From assembly GCA_028023455.1 (NCBI GenBank), contig JAQFVV010000022.1, positions 6,279,100-6,343,099 on the forward strand: 64,000 nt of DNA, written 5' to 3'. Positions 46,438 through 62,389 of the stretch are shown piece by piece (position 1 is the first letter of the stretch; each line of letters starts with the position of its first letter). The notes below the pieces were generated by a model. The model searched no databases and was not told where the DNA came from. It saw only the letters and a program-made list of their open reading frames with translations. The position numbers were made by a program, and so were the translations under genes. The DNA is from Epiperipatus broadwayi. Taxonomy: Eukaryota; Onychophora; Udeonychophora; Euonychophora; Peripatidae.

Positions 46438-48704
46438 AATTAATATTAGATTACAGAAATAGTTTAATATAATTGTAATGCTTTTCTATGCCAAAATCTT
46501 TAACTTGTTTATTATCCCAGATATAAAATAAAACAATTGTTAAAATGTTGAATAAATATATATATATAATTGAAAAATTGGCAATTAATAAATAAATATT
46601 TTATTAAACATAATAAAAATTACTAATCTTTATGCATGTATATCCATTTCAGTTAATGTTCTTTTTTTTTAATTTACAGCTACTGTTTGAAATTTACTAC
46701 ATATTCTGTACAATCATAATTGTACGTCTCATTTAATCAAATGTAATGCACAATTTTAAATTTATTTATGCTGCACTTAAGGTTCTGCTTATCAATATTT
46801 TTGTTTTGTTTTAGTAATTATCTAATCAATAAAACTAAATTTTTTTGCAGGACTGTTAAAATTTTTTTTGTTTAAATTAACATTTTATCATTAACTTATT
46901 TTTTTATGAAAATGCAATCTTAATTAAATAAAAATTAAATTAAGAATTAAGGGATTACACATTTTTTATATCAATATTGCTTACACTTGTGTTGCCAGAC
47001 ATTTTTACCCGAGAAAAATTAAAATTTCTATAGGTACAAAAATATTAAATAGAAATTAATAAAATAAAAATTAATTTATACATAAAGTTTCAATCTTTTT
47101 AAATTCATTTTAATTCTGTATGGAAAGAAAGCTTATCAATAAAATAATTATAATTTCCATCACTATTTGGGAAATCAAGTAAAAGTAAAAAGCAATTTTA
47201 TGAAAATAAAAATGTATATAAAAATAAATAAGATGTTTGAAAGATGTTAATATAAATATAAAAATTATATATATTAAAAAAAATTAAATATCCCAACATA
47301 ACTGTGAAATCTAGTTGTAAAAACCAATCTCTTAAGACGAAAACATTAAATAATGTTAATAAATGTCAAAATATCGAAAATGACTCCTAATGCAAATAAA
47401 AATGACTATATATATACAGCTTTCACACCAATAACAGAAAAAAAATTAAAAAACTAAAATTGTAAATCTATGAAAAAGAAAATGGAAAATAAAAAACATA
47501 TTGAAACAGAAAAATATGTATATTTTTGAACTGTTTATTATAGAATCATAGTTTGTGTGATAAAATTATAGTAAAAAAAAAAACACAATAAGCAACATGA
47601 TAACAACGAAATAGATCTAGATGAAAAAAAAAAAACCCACATTAATAGTTCTCAGAATCATTGAAAAAGAATAAAAAATCAACCACAGAAAAAAAAAAAA
47701 AAAAAAGATAATCTGATATAGAATAAGATATGGATATAATTTATTTTAAAAAAATAAACTGTCTCTGTACTTTTTCAGATCATGATTCTTTTACTTATTT
47801 GAATGATGTTATAAAAGTCAAAAATTATGGTAAATCATTTTCAAAGTTTTCATCAAAAACATATACACTACATATAATTTCTTTTTAGAAAAAAATAAAT
47901 AATAATAGGATAAATTAATTTGTGATAAACAAATAAAAAATTCTACAAAGAATAACGTTAATTATCTTTAATGAGGACAATAAACAAAAATGGCAACTAA
48001 TTTTATACATTAGTATTTATATGTGTGAAATATATATATCAACCAGTGTTTAAAATAAAATGTGTGTATAACATATATTGTTATTTAAAAATTAAGTCAT
48101 TCAGCCAAAAATTAAGTCATTTTATAATATGTTTTGGATTGGTAAATATATTTTCTTTGCAAAAAATTGCTATTACACTTAAAAATCATTCTGTTTATTT
48201 TTTTATCATCATGGTCATTGGAATCCTCCAAATACTTAACCCATATTTACAATTATTCAATCAATATGCATACTTTCTAAGAAGGCTGACAAAATGAATT
48301 CCTTTTTGTGTTATCAAAATCTAGCTTTCATCTTATTTAGCAATATTACACTCATATTATTTCGATACAATATTATACCAAACATTAAAAAAAAAAAAAA
48401 TCAAAATCTTAATATATCAATATATATATACACTCACATGTAGTTTCAATAATATAATTTTCCATAAATTACCAGCTCATTTGGAGTCGTAAATATACAA
48501 GTAGTGATAAAAAAGTATATACAGAATGATTTATTTTTTTATGTCTCAATTCAATATTAACAAAAATCAATATTTGTCTATTCTTCTGTTTTTATTTGTT
48601 CATCAATAAAATATGGAAGATGAAAAATAGAAAATATATACTATAAAATTACACATCAAAAATAAATTTCATCATCATAATCACTTTCAACCATAATTGA
48701 TCCT
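46438..48704. other. AT-rich non-coding DNA
   Basis: About 2.3 kb of very A/T-rich sequence with long A runs near 47570-47710. The frame 48025-48297 contains a small internal repeat (AAAATTAAGTCATT twice) and is not a gene. Confidence 0.55.
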
Positions 48705-49750
48705 TTAAAGGTTGAACATCTGTCCAAATTTAATCCAGTTTCTTCAATCTGTAATTTATCCACATCAATTCATAAATCCAGCAAAATTTTTCTTATCCGA
48801 TTCACCCAAAAATCTCATTTAGTTTATTTTATAAGCTCTTTGGATTCAGATTACGATGTTATTGTTCATCTAGTATCACAACTTCTAATAACGTATCTAG
48901 CCCAGCTCCATTTAAGTCTTTTAATGATGTCAATGATATCTATTCTCTTAACCATATATTTCTACTCCTCTTTGTTATCCTAACATACATATTTCTATAT
49001 TTCATTGTGATATTAGAAATCTCTACATAGCTCTTTTGTTAAGTGCTCAAGTCTCAGATTCATAACTAAGAACTGATAAAACACATCTATTAAAAATTTT
49101 TCTTTCAAACAATTAGGCATTTTCCTTTTAATATTAATTATTTTTATCAAAATCATTATTCCATTAAAGTTTAATTCTATGAATAATTGCATGTTATGCA
49201 CCCATTTACATTAATAATCTAAGCTATTTGTAATTGTTAATTTTTAATTCATTATTACAAATCTTTATTTTTTTTCCTTTGTAAAAAAGCATTAAATATT
49301 ATTTGTTTTTTTAGCATTTATCCCTAGTGCTATTTTTATGCTTACATCTGATATCTCTTGGAACATTTTCTGAAGTTCTATAGCATTATTTGCAAAAACA
49401 ATCAAACCATCTGTAAATCTAAATGATTTACCATAATTTTAATCCATAAAATGCTTCACAAAAAACTGTGATAAACAGTTTTGGAAATATAAAATAACTC
49501 TGCCATATGGCTTTATCAATACTAATCTTCTTAATGTTACCATGTAATCTACTTACAGCTATTGCATTTAGATAAATATTATTTAGAATATAACAATAAG
49601 TTTGATGGAAATGCATATAAAACTAAATGCCTTTTCATAATCTATAAATCCAAAATATGATAACTTGTATTCATTGGTCCTTTTTATAACTTCTCTTAAT
49701 ATTTGCAAATAGTCTACTGTGCTAAAAACCACTTTCAAATCCAGTTTTTA
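48705..49750 (-). pseudogene. Decayed RTE-type LINE reverse transcriptase
   Basis: Minus-strand homology covers the second half of a LINE ORF2. In order there is FSTVDYLQILREVI, the palm motif YFGFIDYEKAF (49629-49661), NNIYLNAIAVSRLHGNIKKI, a decayed IEKGVRQGD region, a degenerate catalytic box (RFTDGLIVFANNA, DG for the expected DD, about 49395-49435), CLKEKFLIDVFYQFLV, LTKELCRDF, and a terminal IIKRLKWSWARYV. This order and wording are those of RTE-like endonuclease-reverse transcriptases common in animals. Several stops and frameshifts and the lost catalytic aspartate make it dead. The endonuclease domain is absent (5' truncation). Confidence 0.85.
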
Positions 49751-50328
49751 TTATTATTTTGAAATAAATTTACAGAAGTGTAACACTTTTAGTGAAAACT
49801 GCAGAAAAAAATCTATAATAAATCTAACAAATGAATATTTCATGATTTTGTGATTGCTTCATTATTATAATATATTAAAGAAATAAACATTATTAAAATA
49901 CTTTTTTTATTATTAGCCAATTTATCTTATATAATTCAAAAATAAACTTTTTAGAAGAATTAACTGTTTTGTTAGCAAAAAAAAAAAAAAAAACATTTAA
50001 ACATTTTATTTCAAATGGTATAGTTCATAAGATTTCTAGAATAAATAAAAAAATTCTAAAGAAATATTATAACTTATATTTTATTTTGTCAAATTTAGCA
50101 TTAATACTAACGATTCTAAATTTAAACAAAAACAATAGATTAATGGCAGAATTGTGCTTTAGATGGTTGAACATTTTTTCCATGAACATATTTTTAATTA
50201 TAAATTAATTTAAAAAACAAATTTAATTAATAAAATAAACTTCTTCCTTAATTGTTTTTTAAAAATATTTTACAGTTTTATTGAGGGGGAAAAAATGCTT
50301 TTTTGATTTAATAGATGCTTTACATTTT
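49751..50328. other. AT-rich non-coding DNA
   Basis: The plus-strand frame 49969-50208 is K/N/I/F-rich and starts in a polyA run; no gene is supported. The last 8 bp (TACATTTT, 50321-50328) are the left target duplication of the next element. Confidence 0.6.
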
Positions 50329-51599
50329 GGTTGTTTTACAATAGCGTGTTGCCGAAGGGTGTTATTTCTATTATAGCGCACAGAAATATGCTGTTTAGGC
50401 AACCTACCACCGCTAGCGAACGTTCTATTTCTAATGTGTAAGCCTAGAAATAGTCCGTTGTACAGGGTGGCTGCTGTGTCTATTTCTATGCTAATGCACA
50501 GAAACATGACATTTAATCTGCCGCAGAAGCTATCGTGTCAGCTTACAGCTCAGATTTGGGCTAAGCATTTTTGATGTGCGATCACATTTCACTTTTGGCT
50601 ACAGTATTGTGTGAGGGTGTCTGGAATTCCGATTGTCAAAACTATTTTAATATTCATTAAGACCACCTCCCCCTCTATCTCCCATTTTTTATGAATGTCT
50701 ACTAACAATTATCAGCAGAGTCTCATGATTCCCTAGCCCACATTTCCTGCTCAAAAAATTCAGCAAGTGTAGGTGCAAGCACGATTCAAATGAAATCACG
50801 CTGCAAGTCACGTTTCTGCGAAAACAACTGTGAGCTTCATCAAATGGCTGAAATCAGAAACTTGCTCCGAATGTCAAAGATTCTCTGACTGATGCTGGAA
50901 GGGTTATCAAACAAAAGAGCTTGAAGCTGCATGTGTGCTGTTCCTGAACAGCCCTAAAAAGTTGGTTTTAATTACCATAAATATATTTATGTTTTTGGTA
51001 ATTATGGTAAAGAGTTGGTCAACCTTCGAGTTAGAGCGTTCCGTTTGGTTAGGAATTGTAACCACCCACCCCACCCCCCTTCCCAAAGTTTGACCTTTTG
51101 GTTGTAAATGTTTTACCGTTAAATGGAAATCTATTTATTTGTAATTTATTATAAAACAACAAAAATATAAAAAAGAAAAGAGGCTGATTTCGTAGAATAC
51201 CCAACCGCCAAATGTAAGTAATGAGAAGAATAAAAAGTAACTACTTTTTAAAATTAATTTTGATTGATGTACCCTTTTTTTTTTTTTTTCGTTTAAAATT
51301 TTATTTGATAGATAGTAGTTTTAAATGTGATCAACAAAATCAAAACATACATATAACAAAAAAAACCCGGCCCCAAAAAAATATAAGTAATGAAAAGAAT
51401 AACAAAAAAAAATTAAGTACTTTTTAAATTCAATTTTTTGATTTCTGCATTTTTTTTTTTGTTATGTGTTCAAAAATTTATTTGATATTACTTTGAAATG
51501 TGATAATAAACAAACCTGGCGGCGGCAACATTATATTTATCTTTGTTTACAAACAAACCCTGCCCTCCGGCGGTTTCAACACGCTATTATAAAACAACC
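50329..51599. mobile_element. GGT-ended DNA transposon with perfect 8-bp target duplications
   Basis: The left end GGTTGTTTTACAATAGCGTG (50329) and the right end, read inward from 51599, GGTTGTTTTATAATAGCGTG form a 23-bp inverted repeat with one mismatch. TACATTTT flanks both sides exactly (50321-50328 and 51600-51607). The ends are GC-richer (AGCGCACAGAAA, TGCCGCAGAAGC, GGCGGCGGC), and the interior holds a tandem duplication and polyT. Related ends are seen at 5179-6263 and 14754-16468. There is no transposase. GG ends with 8-bp duplications suit Merlin; P-type elements also make 8-bp duplications but have different ends. Confidence 0.85.
51205..51535. repeat. ~175-bp tandem duplication inside the 50329-51599 element
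   Basis: Two diverged copies share GTAAGTAATGA-AAGAATAA, TACTTTTTAAA, a long T run, AAAATTTATTTGAT, TTTGAAATGTGAT/TTTTAAATGTGAT and CAAAnC. An internal duplication is also present in the sister element at 14754-16468, though the sequence differs. Confidence 0.7.
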
Positions 51600-52274
51600 T
51601 ACATTTTTATAAATATTTACTAGACAATTGTTCAATAAACAATCTAATATTTAATTACAAACCTGTAAAATTATGCTATAAAATTTAAAACTGTAAAAGT
51701 AATGTTTTTTCATCAAATCTTTAAACATATTATAGTTTATCAAAAGAAAATTTTTTTATTTTTTAATTTAACTATATAATAACTGGATGGTTCAAGAGTT
51801 CATAAAAAGTTCAAGCACAATGACAATGAGGGAGTTACTACCAATAGATGTTAAAGTCCAGAATATGGCACTATCACTGCATTAATAAGGATTTGGATTG
51901 AAGGAGAAATTTATGCGGATATGGGTGAGAAAATACTGAATGCTTATTTTGAAATAAAGAATACTGAAAAATGATCAGGATAAATTCTATTAAAAATAGA
52001 AGAAAATTAAAATTAAAGTGAGCAAAATGGATAGTAGATTTTATGATTTTTTTTGTTTGTTTGTTTCAGTACTTATACTAAAATTGGGAAATATGAAGAT
52101 GGACAGCAGCTTTCGTTAAAATGAGATTTAAAAAAAATATGAACCGGAGTGGCAAAATTAAATGGGTAATAAGAAATAAAATGTGGATAAATTAATTGTG
52201 ATTACATTTCAATATTCTGCCATTCTAAATATTAAGGTGAAAAAATATTTATACAGAGTTTAAATATAAAAATT
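51600..52274. other. AT-rich DNA with a weak dispersed-repeat relative
   Basis: At about 51785-51890 the text GGTTCAAGAGTTCATAAAAA, then CACTATCACTGCATT, resembles the 4803-5075 family. The rest is featureless. Confidence 0.45.
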
Positions 52275-52722
52275 AATAATATTTATTGTACCAAGTATAA
52301 TTTTGACACTTTTCACGTCATATTTATGGTCAGTCTGTTGAGAACATTAATTTTTTGCTGATTTGAATGCTATTAAATTTTTGGTTCATTACATATTCAT
52401 TTGGTATAATAAAGTTTTTACATTTGTGATTGTTTTTCTCTTAGCATATAATTTTAACAGTACTAGGATCACAGCTATGAACCATTTAATTCATCCGTCT
52501 TTCATAATCACGAGAAGAAACATGGTCATAGCTGTGATTCAAATGCTGTTAAGTCATGTGCGAAGAGTGAACCGTAAAATAAAAGATGTGTGATTCATTA
52601 CACAAAATAAATATGTAAACTAATAGCATTCAAATCAACAAAAAATTAATGTTCTCAGCAGGCTGACCATGAATATGACGTGAAAGTATTGAAAAGTGTA
52701 CTCAATACAATAAATATAATTA
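52275..52722. mobile_element. Foldback (palindromic) MITE
   Basis: Outer arms share AATATTTATTGTA, TTTCACGTCATATT, ATGGTCAG, TTGAGAACATTAATTTTTTG and TGATTTGAATGCTATTA in inverted order. The centre is also palindromic (GATCACAGCTATGAACCA against TGGTCATAGCTGTGATT). The frame 52363-52593 is a by-product. No clear target duplication was seen. Confidence 0.8.
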
Positions 52723-57436
<4,714 letters not shown>

Positions 57437-57720
57437 ATGAGAAGATTGAAGCCTGTCCATTAGAGTTTGAGGAATAGTTATCTTTAATGTGAATGGAGCA
57501 CTGATTGTACATATATGTAGGAGATTATGAACTGGCCGAATTGATGAGTGCTGGTTCTGCACGAAATACATATATTGGGGATCATGATTCTTTTTCACAT
57601 GTATGTGGTCATGGATATTGGTTGCTTGAGATGGAGTGGAGGATGAATTGACTAGAAAAATTCTGAGTTCAAATTCCTCTATTTACATATACAAGAAACA
57701 TTCAATATAAGCAAATTACA
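57437..57720 (+). mobile_element. SINE-like element, cluster copy A
   Basis: In order it reads TTGAAGCCTGTCCATTA, GCACTGATTGTAC, ACTGGCCGAATTGATGAGTG, CTGGTTCTGCACGAAATAC, TTGGGGATCATG, GAGATGGAGTGGAGGATGAA and CTGAGTTCAAATTCC (B-box-like). Copy B at 58620 aligns along its whole length. The two pol III-like boxes and repetition make it a SINE-type family. The minus-strand frame 57398-57598 is a by-product. Confidence 0.75.
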
Positions 57721-58130
57721 AACTATCTTAGAAAAAAAATTTAATAATGCAATAATAACAATATTTGCAAATTAAAAACCACTTATCAAATAAAATATAT
57801 ATATAAAAAAAGTCAATTAAAAAAGATATACAAGTAATATATATATTGTTTGCTTAGGATTTAGAGTTACTACAGGCTAAAAAAAAATATGTAGATAAGA
57901 ATTTCAATTGTCAAAGATAACAGTATCCAGAAGAGGGGGGGGGGTGTTAATTTTTTTCCAAAAAAACTATAACAAATTTTTATATAGTTGTATTTATTCA
58001 AAATACATTTTTTAAAAAAGGTTATTTGGATGATTTTACTGGAGAATTGACAAAAACAAAAAAAAAGTTTTTCTAAATAAAAAGTACTTATTACTTTTAT
58101 ATTTCCTCTCCCTCATTTTTCACCTTTCAA
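57721..58130. other. AT-rich spacer with a G run
   Basis: It contains a run of about ten G at 57935-57944 and long A runs. No gene is seen. Confidence 0.55.
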
Positions 58131-58335
58131 AGAGAAAAAAAATTAATTAATATTTCTGTAGGTAGGGACTTGTTTCTATCCACTTTTAATATCTTGTAGA
58201 GAGGGGTCATGTGACCAAAGATTTGAAAAGATATATGATTCCCAAGACACACATTTAATGCTGAACCAGCACTCATCAGTTGACTGAGATCACAATTCCT
58301 TACACATATCTTTATCATTACTACAATTTAATTTT
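58131..58335 (-). mobile_element. SINE-like element, cluster copy D
   Basis: On the minus strand it reads AAGGAATTGTGATCTCAGTC, AACTGATGAGTGCTGGTTCAGC, CTTGGGAATCATATATC, TTTGGTCACATGACC, ATATTAAAAGTGGATAGAAA and AGTCCCTACCTACAGAAAT. It carries the same second-type tail as copies E and F. Confidence 0.7.
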
Positions 58336-58354
58336 AATTCTAAGTTAGTATGTA

Positions 58355-58545
58355 ACTTACTTATACTGAATGTTTCTTACATATGCAAGTAAAGGGATTT
58401 GAGGTCAGGATTTTCAGTCTATTCATCCTCCACTCCATCTCAAGCAAATGATACACATGACCACACATATGCTAAAAAAAAAAATACATGAACCCCAATA
58501 TATGTATTTCGTGCAGAACTAGCACTCAACAATTGAGCCACTTGG
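58355..58545 (-). mobile_element. SINE-like element, cluster copy C
   Basis: On the minus strand it reads GTGGCTCAATTGTTGAGTGC (tRNA D-arm-like A box), TAGTTCTGCACGAAATACAT, TTGGGGTTCATGTATT, TGTGGTCATGTGTATCATTT, GAGATGGAGTGGAGGATGAA and a CCTGACCTCAAATCCC B-box-like end. This copy shows the tRNA-like head most clearly. Confidence 0.7.
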
Positions 58546-58619
58546 AAATGACTGCAATATCAAATCCAATAAGGGCTTTGAGAATTCCAGTTAGTTTTTC
58601 AATGTAATGGATGGTTGAA

Positions 58620-58880
58620 TAGTTGGAAAGTTGAGAATATTGAAGTCTGTCCATTAAAGTTTGAGAAATTGCTATTTTAATATAAACCAAGCACTGATTG
58701 TATATAGGTGTGAGAGATTATCATCTGGTCCAACACATGAGTACTGGTTCTGCACAAAATATATATATACTGGGGATCATGTATCTTTTTTGCATGTGAA
58801 GATGGAGTGGAGAATGAATAGACTGAAAAATACTGAGTTCACACCTCTCTACTTCCATTTTAAATGATGTGTCAAACTTA
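58620..58880 (+). mobile_element. SINE-like element, cluster copy B
   Basis: It has the same block order as copy A: TTGAAGTCTGTCCATTA, GCACTGATTGTATAT, ATCTGGTCCAACACATGAGT, CTGGTTCTGCACAAAAT, TACTGGGGATCATGTATC, GATGGAGTGGAGAATGAATA and TACTGAGTTCACACC. The frames on both strands (58661-58867 and 58721-58903) are by-products of the repeat. Confidence 0.75.
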
Positions 58881-58904
58881 CCACTCTCACAATTTTGACA
58901 CAAA

Positions 58905-59285
58905 GCACTTAATGGAAGTATATTAATAGTTTTTATTAGACATTCATTAGACTAGAGACTATCCAATTAATAAATATTTCTGTAATGTAATTTTCATTAC
59001 CCCACTCTCCAGCAAGGTAGGGATTGGTTTCTATCCACTTTTAACACTTTATGGATAGCTCCTTCAGCACAAAATGTGCATCTTGAGGATTATATATCTT
59101 TTCACAAGTCTTTGGACAAATGTTATAATTACATCCCTCCACAAGGTATTAAAAGTGGATAAAAACCAGTCCCTATCTTGCATGAAAGTGGTGTAATGAA
59201 AATTATACTACAAAAATATTCTTCATTAAATGAATAATCTCTAGTCTAATGAATGACTTATAAGAATTATTAATATACTTCCATA
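58905..59285. mobile_element. Inverted SINE-like pair, cluster copy F
   Basis: The left arm (58910-59055, minus orientation) and right arm (about 59140-59285, plus orientation) are reverse complements. They share GGAAGTATATTAATA, CATTAGACTAGAGA, AATATTT-TGTA, TAATTTTCATTA, AGGTAGGGATTGGTTT and ATCCACTTTTAA. Between them lies a partial head (TTCAGCACAAAATGTGCATC, TTGAGGATTATATATC). Both arms are the second-type tail. Confidence 0.75.
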
Positions 59286-59354
59286 TCTCAAAGTTGTGAG
59301 GATGATAAGTTTGATACATTAATTAAAATGTAGTAATTAGCTATCTATATATAT

Positions 59355-59612
59355 ATACTAAACAATGATGAAGATATGGGTAAGGGATTGTGATCTGGAC
59401 CAACTGATGAGTGCTGGTTCAGCAAAAAATGTGCATCTTGGGAATTATACATCTTTTCATGTCGTTGGTGTTTATGATTACACCCCTCCATAAGATGTTA
59501 AAAGTGGATAAGAGCCAGTCCCTACTGGTATAGTAAAAATTACTTTTACAGAAATATTATTCATTAAGTGGAAGTCTAGTCTAATGAATGACTAATAAAA
59601 ATTATATATATA
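59355..59612 (+). mobile_element. SINE-like element, cluster copy E
   Basis: It reads GGGATTGTGATCTGGACCAA, CTGATGAGTGCTGGTTCAGC, AAATGTGCATCTTGGGAATT, CCCTCCATAAGATGTTAAAA, GTGGATAAGAGCCAGTCCCT and TCTAGTCTAATGAATGACTA. It is the most complete copy with the second-type tail. Confidence 0.75.
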
Positions 59613-60279
59613 AAAAAGGATGAGATTATAAAGTTGGAGGGGGCAGGAGGTATTCAATGAACATTTTTCCTTAAAAATGATCAGAAAAACATAATTTTGT
59701 TTAAAATTTCTAGACTATATTAACCGAGTTTGATCTCTTCAGTCAAAAGTGAGTTTGCCAGACACTTTTTGATAAAAACAAATCATACTTTTGAATTCAC
59801 TTCCAATTCATAACAAACATTTAGTTTTGATTGAATTAATAGCAGTTATAAAGACATGACTTTTTAAATTTTAAATATATATAATGCAGCAATATTTTCT
59901 AGACTTCAGAATTACTGCTGCAACAGATCCTCATTGCCATTTTATTCATAATATTTCATACTTCTATCTTTTAAATTGATATTAAAATTATATAAATTGT
60001 GCAATTTATTTGATGTCTTGTACTTATCTCTTCCTTCCATTATTTTTTTTTTACATTTCAAAAGGGAATTTTATACAAAAAAAAAGTACAAATAATACAT
60101 ATAATATACTTGGTTACATTACAAATTAATGTTATTTATACTAATAAATGGTTTTTAGTTATATTAGTTTTGTAGTCACAACTAAACACAAACTAAGTTG
60201 AAATACTGTAATATGACAGACCAAATATCTGCAGACACTTCAAGTAATTTTTTTTGTCCCTTATTCTTATTCGAACAAG
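59613..60279. other. AT-rich spacer
   Basis: No gene or repeat is recognised. Confidence 0.5.
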
Positions 60280-60372
60280 TTTGTTTCTAAATGTGTTAGA
60301 TTATCTTTTAGTGTTGTAATTATCATTGTAAATGCACCTTGTACATCACAATGCATATAGTATAAAAGTAAT
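60280..60372 (+). repeat. Dispersed repeat copy related to 36570-36660
   Basis: It shares ATTGTAAATGCACCTTGTACA, read in short blocks, and CACAATGCATATAGTATAAA with the earlier copy. The minus-strand frame 60323-60520 overlaps it and is not a gene. Confidence 0.55.
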
Positions 60373-61580
60373 ATGACGGACTTTTGTATGACACTTCTTT
60401 GAAAAAGATTCTATAATTGTATAATGGCAGTATTCTTTTTTTTCTTTTGTAAATTGAGTTCAAGTAGGCTCTGATAATGTTTATACTAATGCATTCAAAT
60501 CTCTCTGGCATAATCTGCATATACTGAAGCAGTCAATCTTAGCCCAAGATTGAGCTTCATGGTTCTACACACTTACCAACCACTAACCTTAATTCAAACC
60601 CCAGTCCCACCCCGCTACTTTATTTATGTATGTATAGTTCATATAGATATTTCTGAGAAGCGCGCCTAAAAATTATAAATTTAAATTTATAATAATATTT
60701 TTCTTATTAGTTCTTTTCTTTATTAAAGTACATGTGTGCAGCTCAGATATATATATATATATATTACGGGATTGTATATACTAACCAAATATTAACATTG
60801 TAACTATTTTCTTGTACATTTCAAAAAAAATATATTTTTTTTCTGATTAAACTGTATATTTTATGTAAAATTCAAGATGGAAAATACAACCTTCGAGTGT
60901 CCAAAAGCAATTAAATAGGCGGAAAAGTAATATTGTTTTAGTTTTGCAAAAGAATTTTAATTAAAATGTTATTAAAGATAAAAAAGGGAAATAAAAAAAC
61001 CAATGGATTTTACTTTTGTTGAAAATTTTTTTGTCAAATCTATTTCCAATCGGGAAATAGATTTGAATACATTTTGGAACCTTATCTAAAGGGGTGCATC
61101 TCCCAGAATAAAGAGGGATTTGGTATTTCTTTGAGATTGGATATTATGTTCTGGCTATAGATAAAATTTTAAAAAAGGCATTCCATGTATAGTGGAGGGG
61201 AGAAGAGAGAGATTGCTGCTGTGGAAAGGACTTTGCTAGCATAACTTACATGTATTTTGAACTCTGAAATGCCATTTGAGGAGTAAGCCAAGCCACTTTC
61301 CCCCCGGCTTTGGGGATCATCTCACCACTAGTGTTCCATCAAGTGTCAACCATGAAATGTGTTAAGTAGCCTGAAACATGAACTCTTAAATTTCCAAATG
61401 CAAGCTTGCTGGTATCAGAACAACTGAAGTATGGACTCAACAGTTTACAAAGTAACCATTTCCATACCGCCACCTAAGAAATTAAAACCATCCTAAGTAA
61501 TCTCAAATTCTCCTACCAAGTCTTGTAAATTGTTCTTTGCCTATATCTATAAATTATACTATGTAAATGAAGTTTGTTCT
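60373..61580. other. Mixed-composition DNA, unidentified repeats
   Basis: A (TA)n run lies at about 60750-60764. The part 61060-61480 is less AT-rich than average, with CCCCCGGCTTTGGGGATC near 61302, and may be an old interspersed repeat. The CAAACCCCAGTCCC near 60595 resembles a pol III box but has no partner. No gene is supportable. Confidence 0.4.
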
Positions 61581-61732
61581 CTTTCTTTAGTAATAATTTC
61601 TATCAATATAAACTCTCTTGTATGCTCTGAAATACCTTTTACAGTGGTGCGGTTTTCTTTCTTTAGTAATAATTTCTATCAATATAAACTCTCTTGTATG
61701 CTCTGAAATACCTTTTACAGTGGTGCGGTTTT
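61581..61732. repeat. Perfect 76-bp tandem duplication
   Basis: Units 61581-61656 and 61657-61732 both begin CTTTCTTTAGTAATAATTTC and end CAGTGGTGCGGTTTT. I find no difference between them, so the duplication is recent or an assembly artefact. Confidence 0.92.
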
Positions 61733-62389
61733 TAGATTATATTTATTCATTATTGAATTTTGTACTTTTAACCTTAGTTAGTAAGTCAATCTAAAGTAAC
61801 CTTGCTAGCTTAATTTCTAAAACTTTTTATTTTCTCTTTAATTAAACCTCCATGTATTGAGGTTATTAATTTTCCATTTGTTCATAATGTATTACTACTC
61901 AATCAGTTCGCCAGACTGTTTTCATAAGTTAGTATTTTTATTTTGTGGTTTTCTTATAAAAAAATTGTAATTTGTTTAACTCCCAGTAGAATGATGTAAT
62001 TCTATGGGGGGGGGGATTAATTTATATGTCATTAATTAATTTCTGCAAGACCTATTATCTCGTTTAATAGCAGTATTTTTTTTTGACTTTGTTAGTTGTT
62101 TATTTTACATACTCTTAAAATATCAGTGATTTAAATATTTCATTTCTTTTAAAATCCATGAAAGTGGAATTTAGTTATTTCAAATAGCATAAAAGGGAAG
62201 GTGGTAAAATTTTAATGTTTCTTTTACTGGAAGAAATATTCTATATGTATATTATTGTGGCATAGCGCATTATCTGTATAATTTGTAGTATTAAAATAGG
62301 GGTCATTTATTTTAAGCAGTAAATATTATTTCATGTCGTTAGAGGCATTTCTCGATACTGCGTTACTGACATTCGGCTGACTCTTTTAA
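61733..62389. other. AT-rich non-coding DNA with a G run
   Basis: Ten G lie at about 62006-62015. No gene is recognised. Confidence 0.55.

Noticed and set aside
57541-57590. Hammerhead ribozyme in the 57.4-59.6 kb SINE family
   Set aside because: A GTGC hairpin followed by GAAA looks right, but the bases before TGATGA and after the putative cleavage site do not pair to make stem I. The same sequence reads as a tRNA-like D-arm/A box (clearest in copy C), which is the simpler explanation.
58127-58903. Open frames of 60-68 codons on both strands
   Set aside because: They are by-products of the SINE-like copies B, C and D; the same residues recur wherever the repeat does.
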